A program made the translations under genes and the position numbers. The notes under the pieces were generated by a model that ran no database searches, was not told where the DNA came from, and worked only from the letters and a program-made list of their open reading frames with translations. Positions 40,077-48,339 of a stretch of DNA of 64,000 bases are shown one piece after another (within the stretch, counting starts at the first letter, position 1; the number at the start of each line of letters is the position of its first letter). The DNA lies in contig CAVTOR010000005.1 of the NCBI GenBank assembly GCA_963736235.1, forward strand, positions 62,001 to 126,000. The letters are read 5' to 3'. The stretch is from CAVORB01 sp963736235. Its GTDB lineage: Bacteria > Pseudomonadota > Gammaproteobacteria > Chromatiales > Chromatiaceae.

Positions 40077-40228
40077 TTTCGCCTATCTTGTAGCACAACC
40101 GTTGCGGTCGGCGGTTTCTCGTCGCGCTTGTGCTTCACGCATACACGTTTGCCACCGTTGCGCGGAAGACCCGCCGCACCGGCCTGCCTTGCTCTCGCTT
40201 CAATCTCGATCCGCGCCGGAGGTGTTCG

Positions 40229-40942
40229 ATGTTCTACGCCAGAATCAACCTCGTTGTGTTTGCCGTACTGCTATTGCTTGTGGGAGCGACGCACGCGGCC
40301 AATCCCGACCCCCTGCTTTACGATCGCATCTCGCTGTCGATCTCGGCGGAGCGGGAGGTGAAGGCGGATCTTCTGGTGGCGGTCCTGGCCACGCAGCAGG
40401 AAGGACCCGACGCGGCCAAGCTTGCCGGCGAAGTGAACGCCCTGATGGCCTGGGCATTGGACGAGGCGAAGTCAGAGGAAAAGGTGGTGACCGAGACCCT
40501 CGCCTACATCACCAATCCCGTCTACAGCACCGGGAAGCTCACCGGGTGGCGCGTCCGCCAGAGTCTACGTCTGCAGTCGCGAGACGGAGACGCCTTGAGC
40601 CGGCTGATCGGACGCCTGCAGACCCGCTTGTTGCTGGAGTCGGTCGGTTACGAGCTGTCGGAGGAAAGCCGCAAGCAAGCGGAGGATGCGCTGATCCGTT
40701 CCGGCATCGAGGCCTTCAAGGCGCGGGCCCAGCTGATCGCGGAACAGATGGGACAGCCGCGTCATCGACTAGTGGAGATGCACGTGGACACGCAGGGCGA
40801 GCGGCCCGCGCCGGTCTACCGGGGACTGGCCGCCGCGCCGATGGCCGATGAGGACACGGCCCCGATACCGCCCCGCATCGAGGCGGGCAAGCAGACGGCC
40901 AAGGTCAACATCTCCGGGATCATCGAGCTCCAGGTGCAGTGA
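40229..40942 (+). CDS. SIMPL/DUF541 family exported protein
   Basis: A 237-residue protein with a signal peptide (residues 1-24, ending GATHAAN). The rest has the SIMPL pattern: YDRISLSISAEREVKADLLV, WRVRQSLRLQSRD and EAFKARAQLIAEQMGQPRHR. Family members form ring-like oligomers in the periplasm or outer membrane; function is unknown. ATG 40229 has GGAGG six bases upstream, preferred over an open frame from 40130. The gene follows tRNA-Ser by 150 bases and converges with pilE. Confidence 0.85.
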   Translation: MFYARINLVVFAVLLLLVGATHAANPDPLLYDRISLSISAEREVKADLLVAVLATQQEGPDAAKLAGEVNALMAWALDEAKSEEKVVTETLAYITNPVYSTGKLTGWRVRQSLRLQSRDGDALSRLIGRLQTRLLLESVGYELSEESRKQAEDALIRSGIEAFKARAQLIAEQMGQPRHRLVEMHVDTQGERPAPVYRGLAAAPMADEDTAPIPPRIEAGKQTAKVNISGIIELQVQ

Positions 40943-41008
40943 CCGTCGGGAGGGCAGAAGGAGCATACCCAGAGATACGCCTTCGGCGAGGGCTGGCCGG
41001 TGGTCAAC

Positions 41009-41439
41009 CTACCAGCAGTTCTCGCTCGCGATTCCGGACGCGGCCGATGCCACGTCTTGTGTGCCCGACGTGGGTCAGCGTCAGGGTGCCGCACTTGTCT
41101 CCGGCCTGCGGGCCGGCGGGAACGGCATGAAGGGTGAATACCGTTCGGACGCGTCGTCACCGAATTCAAAGAGATATTGTAGTAGGTGGCATCCCCGTCA
41201 AGCGGAGAGGTGGCGTAGGGTAGAGCAACCGCCGTTCCGCCCCGGTCCTGATCGTAACGGCCGTTTTCGGTGAAAAACCGCTCCAGGAACTGCGCGTTCT
41301 GCATCAGCACGGCCGCCCCGTCCGCTCGCCGCGACTTCCGCACCTGCTCCTGATAGCTCGGATAGGCGATTGCCGCGAGAATGCCGACGACCGCGACGAC
41401 GATCATCAACTCGATGAGTGTGAAGCCTCGATGGTTCAT
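41009..41439 (-). CDS. pilE: Type IV pilin PilE-like (two frameshifts)
   Basis: About 143 residues. The prepilin leader is short: MNHRGFTLIELMIVVAVVGI, cleaved after Gly5, giving N-methyl-Phe1 and Glu5. The rest fits PilE minor pilins of the pilVWXY1E operon (YPSYQEQVRKSRRADGAAVL, FFTENGRYDQDRGG, GDATYYNISLNS), and after correction a tail with GDKCGTLTLTHVG and SENCW carries the Cys pair expected in pilins. Frame jumps near 41140 and 41078 are corrected by the matching tail. Last gene of the operon; a hairpin (41508-41536) lies between it and pilY1. Confidence 0.85.
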
Positions 41440-41507
41440 AGGTGACCTGTCTCAATGCCTGTTGTCATGCGTGTTCGGTGCGCCTGTCGCCGACATGTCC
41501 GTGAAAG

Positions 41508-41536
41508 GCCCGGCGGACCGCAGAAGACCGCCGGGC
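41508..41536 (-). terminator. Hairpin between pilY1 and pilE
   Basis: GCCCGGCGG (41508-41516) pairs with CCGCCGGGC (41528-41536) around 11 bases, just after the pilY1 stop. No T-run follows on the minus strand. It may act as a partial attenuator or mRNA-stabilising stem that lets pilE level differ from pilY1. Confidence 0.4.
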
Positions 41537-41566
41537 AGTCCGGACAATGCGTCTTGAAGTCGGGCC

Positions 41567-44500
41567 TCAATCTCCGATGATCTGACGCCAGGAGAGGCGG
41601 CCGGCGTTGACGGACCTGCCCTCGATCAGCGTCCCGATCTGGCCGCTGGTGCCGCTGATGACCTTGACCTCGGTATCGTCGTCCTTGGTCAGAACGGTCG
41701 GCGTGGTCGGAATACCGATACCCAGCATGGCTCCGCTGGGGGGCAATTGATCCGGGCCCTCGTCGCCGTCGTCTCCTCCCGGATTGTAATCGATCAGGTC
41801 CAGGTCGGAGATCGCATAGTCGCCGTTGACGTCGAACGGCGAGACCGAGAGCCTGGATCCCGTGAGGTAGTCCAACTCCATGAGCCAACCGGTGCCTCCC
41901 CATGAGCAGGGGTCCGAGATGTTGGGGATCAGGGTGACGAAGACGGTCCGAAGATCGCGCGCGATGGGGTTGAAGGCGACGCGCTCTCCGGTGGTCGGCA
42001 GGTCCATGTACCAGCCGCGCTGGGTGGTGTAGTCCACCGTGTTGTTGGAGGTGATCCGGTAGTCGATGCCGTTGACGTTGACCACGGCCAGCACCTCCTG
42101 CATCTGGAGTTCGCTGCGGTCCGCCGTGTTCACGTCTCCGGCCGGCTCGTCATCCCAGATGCCGTAGAAGGTCTGCTCGGAGGTGTCGCTAGGGTCTCCC
42201 GTCTCCAGGTATTTGCCCGTACCGAAGCTGACCATGGAGCCTCCCCTTGGGTGTGGAACGACCACGGGGGCCGTGGTGATGGGCTGCGGGTTGTCATCCC
42301 CGTCGACGGCCGCGAACAACAGGCGCGCCGTCCAGTCGTCCGAGTCGTCGCTGGTCAGATCGAATTTCCACAGGTTGCCCTCCAGGTCGCCCGCGTAGGC
42401 GAGATCGACGTCGCCGTCACCGTCGATGTCTTCCGGCCGCGGCGTCGCGAGACCGTTGGGAGTGGCATCGGAGCCGGCCCCGGTGTCGATCTTGACGTAA
42501 TCGCCAATGTCCCATGCGCCGTCGGTTCCGTCCTCGATAAAGATCACGAACAAGGCCGCGTGCCCGGTGGTGGAGGCATGACCGTCCGCAACGGTGCTGT
42601 TGTACCCGTTGCCGACGATCAAGGCCCATTTGCCGTTGTTCAGTTTCGCAATCTGCGGCGACTGCTGGGTCTCTGGATTGATCGGCGGCTGATTGAAGGT
42701 GTAGCCGAGATCCGCGTCGATTGCATCCGTGAACTCCCACAGCACCAGACTGGCGGCGTTGGCCTCGCTGAAGCTGCTCGGGTTGGTCACGTCGAGGGCG
42801 TAGTAGCCTTGTCCGCCGGCATTGAGGCCGCCGATCAGCACGGTCGTCCAGTTGCTGCCGAGCTTGACGTCGGCGCCCATGGGAGAGCCGTCGACATAGT
42901 AGCGGTGCGGCAGAGAGGACTCGCCGTATTCCGGGTCGGTGAGAAGGCTGAGATGCGGGTAGACCGGGCTGGGCACATAGGCGATCTTCTCGGCGCCGGG
43001 GCTGGCGCCGCCCGTGCAGGCATCGTCTCCCGATCCGCCGGCTGTGCATCGGGTGGCGTCGAAACCGTGCAGCATGCCGTCATTGGCGCCGACGTAGATC
43101 ATCGGGGTACGCCCGCTCTTGGCCGCCGCGAAGGTCGCGTAGTCGGGATCCGGATAGCCTGCCCGTGGCGGTCCGATGAAAAAGGGGCTGGAGTTCACGA
43201 CGTCGCCGAGCTTGGTCTCTCGGGTCCTGAAGCCCGTGATCTCGTCGCCGCGCAGGTAAGGAGACGCGCTCGCTTCCCCTGGGGTCGACCGTTCCGAAGG
43301 CATCCAGGTTGAGGAAGGCCGCCTGCAACCCATCGGCCTCGCTGTTGATGGCGCTCCAGGTGAAGGGGATGCCGTCCCTCGTGTCCGTTCCGTAGGTGAT
43401 GATTTTCCGGCTTGCCGCGCTCTGGGACTTGATCTCCTCGCCCGCGTCCCAGACCGGCACGGGGTCGACGTTGCCGGAGAGATCGATATTGAAGGCGAGC
43501 AGCTGTCCGCTCCAATCGCGGCTGTCGAAACGGGCCTGGAACACCTGGCTGTCTGTTTTCAGGGAGGTCGAGTTGGTTGCGGTCGCCGCGCTCGATCCTA
43601 CCGCAGACAGCACGGTCTGCATCAGAGCCTGCATTTTGGTGCTGATCTCGTCCGGCGATTTTGCGTTGAGCAGTTCCCCGCGGCCGTTGATGGTCGCGTG
43701 GTAAAGGTCGTCCACTTGAACTGGGTTGCGTAGGATGTTCGGTTCCTGCCACGTGATAGGGTTGTCTGGGTTCGCAGAGTCAAAGGCGTCCGCACGCGTA
43801 TCGTGGGTCACGCCGAAGATGTTGCCGCGCACGCCCAGACCGACGCCTAGGGTGACCATGTGCAGATCGCGGTTGCAGTCGAGCATCGGGTCCACGGGAT
43901 CCTCGTCGCAGGCGTCGGATACACGCACTCCGCCTGTCGGGAACAGGTCCGGCCGCAGGTTGTCACGGTAGAACTTCATGGCGATGTCGCCAAGCGTGTC
44001 GGAGAACGTGTCTGCGTAGGGCGTCCCTTCAGAGCCGTCTTCATTGTCGACGTCGGGAACCCCAGCCGGGAGAGGAGTGGCGAATCCGTCGGTAAAGACG
44101 ATGGAGAAGTTCTTCTGACAGTACTCGGTGATCGGCGCGGAGGCGTCGGTACGCAGATACTGATCGCCGGCATGCTTGAGCGCCTCGCGGGTGGGGGTAC
44201 CGCCGCTGCCGACAAAATTCTGCAGGGTGGTGAGGAAATCCGTCTTCTCGGTGTCGAAGTCCAGTATGGGCACCGGCGAGACACGGTTGTTCAAGGTGAA
44301 CAGGCCGGCGCGGAACCCACCGAGGTCGGAGAAGGCGCTCAGGATGCCGCCCCGCATTCCGAGATGGCGCTTGCGGTGGTAGGTGAACCAGTTGGCGAAG
44401 TTCTGGATCTCGTTCTCGTAGGTCCTGCCGCTCGGGAAGCTGTTGCCGGACTTGATCTCGTAGCTGACCAGGCACTTGCCGTCCGGGGCAATCCCGTCGA

Positions 44501-45330
44501 CGCCGCTGGGCAGGATCGAGGGGTCGGCAACGAAGGCGACATAGTCGGCAGTCGTTCGGGCTACTGCAGTTTCGCGTGCCGTCGTAGCCGATCGAGGCAT
44601 CGGTGGTCACATAATAGGTCGCCGGATAGTAGTTGAAGGTTGCGTTCTCTGTGGTCGTGACGACGGTCCCGGCGGCGTTGCGCATCCCGGGCTGCAGCCT
44701 GAAGGTCCAGTTGGCGTTGGAGTTGTTGATGTTGGCCGTCAGGTTCAGGGTTGCGGTGCCCCGGACGGGGTCCGTCTGGGCGCTGCTCGGGGTGGCGTCC
44801 ACGAAGGTCGTCCCGTAGCTGGAGGGCCAGGGCAGGTAGGTCTTCAAGGGGTCATAGAAGGCCTTGTTGTATGCGGCGCTTCGGGTGAAGGCATACTCGG
44901 GCCGTGGTGGGATGGCGTAGTGGTCGTTCGTGCTGTCGCCGTAAATGCGGTTGCCGGTCCCGGTGCCGATCGGAAATATGTAGACGTACTTCTTCCAGGT
45001 GTCGTCCGCGGTGCCGGCGTAGTTGTAATTGATGACGCCGGCGGAGAGCTGGTCGTCGGAATCGCGCCCGACGAAGCTTTGGTCGCCGGTGTGCCACCAG
45101 AGGGCGCCGTCGTTCGCCGGCATCAGCACCTCCGAGTCCATGCTGCCCGAGTCGTCGATGACCAGCATGAGGTTCGGCTTGACCGGGGCGGCGAGGAAGA
45201 GCGGTTCGTTGGCGAGGCCCAGCGGCCTGGCGTCGGTAGCGACCAGAACCAGCGCCGATACGCCGATGATTCGCGCGAAGGAAAGCTTGGACGGCGATTG
45301 CATGTTTGACCTCCTGCCAAAATCGCTCAT
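41567..45330 (-). CDS. pilY1: Type IV pilus tip protein PilY1 (frameshifted)
   Basis: About 1254 residues after correction. The N-terminus shows a signal sequence and a von Willebrand A-like domain with MIDAS motif VIDDSGSMDSE. The C-terminal half is the PilY1 beta-propeller, with calcium sites in DGDGDVDLAYAGDLEGNLWK and DVNGDYAISDLDLIDYN. PilY1 caps and regulates type IV pili and can act as a calcium-sensitive adhesin. Two frame jumps near 44565 and 43265 split it; both neighbours overlap correctly in sequence. The start at 45330 overlaps the pilX stop. Tip adhesion to minerals or cells is inference. Confidence 0.9.
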
Positions 45331-45850
45331 GGCGCGTACACGGACTGCAGGACGACCTGCGTCGTGTCATGCACGCCATACCCTACTGCGGTGATTCGGT
45401 ACTGGCTCTTCCACACCGGGCTGCCCGGCGGCCGGACCTTGTAGCCCTCGATCCAGTAAATGGGCGGGTCCTCGACCAACTCGAGCACATCCGCGGCGGT
45501 GTCCGTGTCGGTCCCCAGGGTGACCCCTTGGGCCGTGTGGTCTTCCCATACTTCGCGATAGTCTCGCTGGTGGCATCGCACAGGCCGTCGGTGCACGCGT
45601 CGCTGAAACCGGTCAAGCCGTCGATGCTGTCGCGGATGCGGGACTCCGCGTCCCGCAGCGCGGTCTCGGACGCCTGGAACGCGAGCGCGATGTCGCGGTA
45701 GTTGCCCGCCATCCTTTCCTCGAGGACGCTGGTCTGCATGCCGGTGATGCCGATCAGGGTCATGATCAGCAGGATCAGCAGGCTGATGACAAGGACGGCG
45801 CCGCGCTGCCGCGGGCGCGCATGGCCGATGGGCGCGTGATGTCTGATCAT
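45327..45850 (-). CDS. pilX: Minor pilin PilX (one frameshift)
   Basis: About 173 residues after correcting a frame jump near 45550. The N-terminal part (MIRHHAPIGH, then QRGAVLVISLLILLIMTLIG) resembles PilX-type proteins that start with Gly rather than a full pilin site, followed by MQTSVLEERMAGNYRDIALA (the Glu-Arg-Met-Ala-Gly-Asn box of PilX). The tail ends VHDTTQVVLQSVYAP. It acts in the inner-membrane priming complex. Both ends overlap neighbours by ATGA. Confidence 0.85.
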
Positions 45851-46851
45851 GGCAGTCGGTTACGCAGGCCAATGGTGGTGGTGAAAACCCGCCGCAGATG
45901 ATTCCCGGCAAGGCTTACCTGTGAATCGTCGCAAGCAGGGGGATTGGCATCGCTGGTCGTCAGGTTGTCCTCGACCGAGCGGAACCCGAGGCAGATCCGG
46001 AGGCTGACGACCTGATTCCAATTCGGAACCTCGTTCGCGTGTACGAACCCGTTGGCCGCGCCATCGCCGTCGTTGTCCAGACCGTAAAGGACCTGCAGGT
46101 CCTCCACGCCCTCGACCAGCTCCTGCGCGCCGGCACTTCCGATCTGCCGGTACAGGGAGGGGATGCCCGAGGCGTTGGCGCGGATGTAGAAACTGCGCGT
46201 CTCCATCGGCAGCAGCTCGCCGGTACCCGCGTAGCAGGCGCCGAGATCGACGCCGCCGGTGTCGATCGTGGTGGCGGATGCCTCCGGTGTGGTCGCAAAC
46301 TGGAAGAGGGACGCCCGGTTGCAGTTGCTGGCGATCGCGTAGTCGACGCTCTGGAAGCCGGCGCCGGAGGTGACCTTAAGGTTTTGGGTATAGGAGCTCG
46401 AGCTGGCGCAGTCGCTCGCATCCGTGGGCTGTCCGGTAATGTTCGTCCCGTTGCCGAAGGCACCGCGGATAGTCAGGATGTCCCGCCCTCCCAGAGCGGA
46501 CTGGAAATGCTGGCGTCCACGCTGGGTGACCAGGCGCTGGCGCTGGTGGCCTGGAAGCCCTCGACCGGGATGTCGAAGTCCTCGACGAAGGATCGGCGAT
46601 GCGCCAAGCGTGTTCACCACCGTGCGGCTGGCCCCCGCGCAGCCTTGATATCCGGCCATGCGGGCGTCGATGGCGATGAACTCCATGGCGAAGCGGGCGT
46701 TCTCCTGGATGCGCGCCGAGCCCTCCGCTACCCGATAGCTCTGTTTGTTGCCGAGAAAGATCTGGACCACGCCGGCGGTGAGGAAAAGCCCCACCGCGAG
46801 GGCGACCATGATCTCGACCAGGGAGAAGCCGCGCTGGCTCGGCATGCTCAT
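45847..46851 (-). CDS. pilW: Minor pilin PilW (two compensating frameshifts)
   Basis: About 334 residues from ATG 46851. Pilin leader MSMPSQRGFSLVEIMVALAV; downstream FLGNKQSYRVAEGSARIQEN and ARFAMEFIAIDARMAGYQGC are typical PilW. The C-terminus is RRVFTTTIGLRNRLP. A jump near 46590 is undone near 46495, giving a short garbled stretch inside an otherwise good protein. It belongs to the minor-pilin priming complex. Overlaps pilV (upstream) and pilX (downstream) by four bases each. Confidence 0.87.
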   Translation of the reverse strand: MSMPSQRGFSLVEIMVALAVGLFLTAGVVQIFLGNKQSYRVAEGSARIQENARFAMEFIAIDARMAGYQGCAGASRTVVNTLGASPILRRGLRHPGRGLPGHQRQRLVTQRGRQHFQSALGGRDILTIRGAFGNGTNITGQPTDASDCASSSSYTQNLKVTSGAGFQSVDYAIASNCNRASLFQFATTPEASATTIDTGGVDLGACYAGTGELLPMETRSFYIRANASGIPSLYRQIGSAGAQELVEGVEDLQVLYGLDNDGDGAANGFVHANEVPNWNQVVSLRICLGFRSVEDNLTTSDANPPACDDSQVSLAGNHLRRVFTTTIGLRNRLP

Positions 46852-47474
46852 GGCTGGAACCCCGTTGCGAAACGTCTCATGACCGGGTCGCCATCCGCAT
46901 CGAACTCGTCGACCCACCAAAGCTTGACGGCGTAGGTGTTGCCGCTCCCGCTGCAGCCGTCGCTGGCCAGATCGTCTCCATCGTCCGGAGAGTTATCCAG
47001 ACACACGACGCCCACGCCTTGGGGGAGGGTCTCGGCGACACGGTCGTCCCATTCGTACCTGTCTTGCTCGGCCATTTGTGCGGGCGTGCAACCGCGTGAC
47101 GGTTCCGCAGCCGCTATGCTGGCCGCCGCGGTCGGGTCGTCGTAGTCGCCGTCCTCATAACCCTCCCGGTTGGCACGCATCCGGTCCGTCATGTCGTAGG
47201 CCAGCAGCGTGGCCTGGGTGCGCAGGTTCGCGCTGTGGTTGGCGCGCAGCCCCGCCGTTTGCAGACCCGCCAACCCCAGCAGCCCGATGGACAGGACCAG
47301 GAGCGCGATCAGGATCTCGACCAGGGTGAATCCGGACTGACCCGCACCCGCGGATATCCGGCCACCCTGTCCAGCGCGTTGGCTCGGGATTGTTTGCGGG
47401 CGTGCCGGCGAGGACGTTCCGGTTACCTGAAATCGTTCGCGGCGAAGGGGGCGAGATGCGGAGGAAGCAGTCAT
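46848..47474 (-). CDS. pilV: Minor pilin PilV, long leader
   Basis: A 208-residue prepilin. The cleavage region AGAGQSGFTLVEILIALLVL is followed by LGLAGLQTAGLRANHSANLR and YDMTDRMRANREGY, typical PilV. The only start with correct frame is ATG 47474, overlapping the fimT stop by four bases. That gives an unusually long leader of about 46 residues before the Gly. Leaders this long are uncommon but PilD can still process some. It is intact. Confidence 0.85.
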   Translation of the reverse strand: MTASSASRPLRRERFQVTGTSSPARPQTIPSQRAGQGGRISAGAGQSGFTLVEILIALLVLSIGLLGLAGLQTAGLRANHSANLRTQATLLAYDMTDRMRANREGYEDGDYDDPTAAASIAAAEPSRGCTPAQMAEQDRYEWDDRVAETLPQGVGVVCLDNSPDDGDDLASDGCSGSGNTYAVKLWWVDEFDADGDPVMRRFATGFQP

Positions 47475-48049
47475 GCGTTGTCTTCCGGGGTGCTGATGGT
47501 CACGGGCAGTCGACGCGCATCGATCACTTGTGCCCTGCCTGTCCGCGAGATACTGACGCCGCGGGCCTCGGCCTCCGCCCGCGGATCGCACAGTTGCAGT
47601 ACGCCTTCCGTGCCTTCGGCGCAGCTTGCGCAGAAGCCCCGCGCGTTGAAGGTGATGGAGCGGGTCACCTCGGCGCTGTCTCCGCGCAGGGTGGCGCCGT
47701 CCTCGAGGGCCGCGTGGGCTTGAATGAGGTCCTCGCTGGCGTTGTCGTAAGCGCCGTTGCCGTCGTTGTCGGCGAAGACGATCCAGCCGTCTTCCCACGT
47801 CGTGGCGCTGGTGTCGCAGTCCGGCGGCGTCGCGCCGTCGGTGATGCAGACGATCGCATTGACGCCGCGCTGCACCGCGGCGGCACGGGCGACGTTGAGG
47901 GAGGACATGATGGCGTTGAGCTGGGTGCTGCGCTGGTTGTTGAGGATCACCTCGCGCAGCGTCGGCGCGGCGAGCGCGAGCACGATCGCGACTACGGCAA
48001 CGGTGATCAGCAGCTCGACCAGGGTGAATCCGGACCGCAAAATTTTCAT
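47471..48049 (-). CDS. fimT: Minor pilin FimT/FimU (GspH family)
   Basis: A 192-residue prepilin, first gene of the operon. Leader MKILRSGFTLVELLITVAVV; then LNVARAAAVQRGVNAIVC and EDGWIVFADNDGNGAYDN, characteristic of FimT/GspH. Three or four Cys occur in the second half (FNARGFCASCAEG, LQLCD). It initiates pilus assembly with the other minor pilins. A perfect CRP-type palindrome lies about 107 bases upstream of its ATG. Confidence 0.9.
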   Translation of the reverse strand: MKILRSGFTLVELLITVAVVAIVLALAAPTLREVILNNQRSTQLNAIMSSLNVARAAAVQRGVNAIVCITDGATPPDCDTSATTWEDGWIVFADNDGNGAYDNASEDLIQAHAALEDGATLRGDSAEVTRSITFNARGFCASCAEGTEGVLQLCDPRAEAEARGVSISRTGRAQVIDARRLPVTISTPEDNA

Positions 48050-48155
48050 ATGCCTAATCCTAATCAGGAAAATGATCGTCGGGCCCCCCGATCCCGACGG
48101 ACGGCGGTGTCTGGCGGATATCCGGTAGGGGGCGGGGAGACCATGGAAACGGCAT

Positions 48156-48171
48156 TGTGACCTCTGTCACA
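48156..48171. promoter_or_regulatory. CRP/Vfr-type operator upstream of the minor-pilin operon
   Basis: TGTGA-CCTCTG-TCACA, extended to ATTGTGA and TCACAAT, is a perfect palindromic match to the CRP rule. It lies between fimT (minus, starts 48049) and clpB (plus, starts 48340), nearer fimT. Confidence 0.72.
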
Positions 48172-48272
48172 ATTTTCCGCCCGCCCTCGTCACCCTTCGT
48201 GGATGGACGCGGCACGATGGAGCCCTGCTTGCCGCGGCGCAGGATCGGGGCGGCTCGGGATGTTGCGGGAGG

Positions 48273-48302
48273 GTTGAATTGCGTTGCCCGTTTCCCCAAT
48301 TT
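48273..48302 (+). promoter_or_regulatory. Sigma-32-like heat-shock promoter of clpB
   Basis: GTTGAAT (48273-48279) resembles the sigma-32 -35 box CTTGAAA, and CCCCAATTT (48294-48302) the -10 box CCCCATNT, with 14 bases between. It lies 38 bases before the clpB ATG. The match and the downstream gene both support heat-shock control. Confidence 0.65.
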
Positions 48303-48339
48303 CGCCCATAACCTTACAAATTTTCGGAGAAAACGCGAC

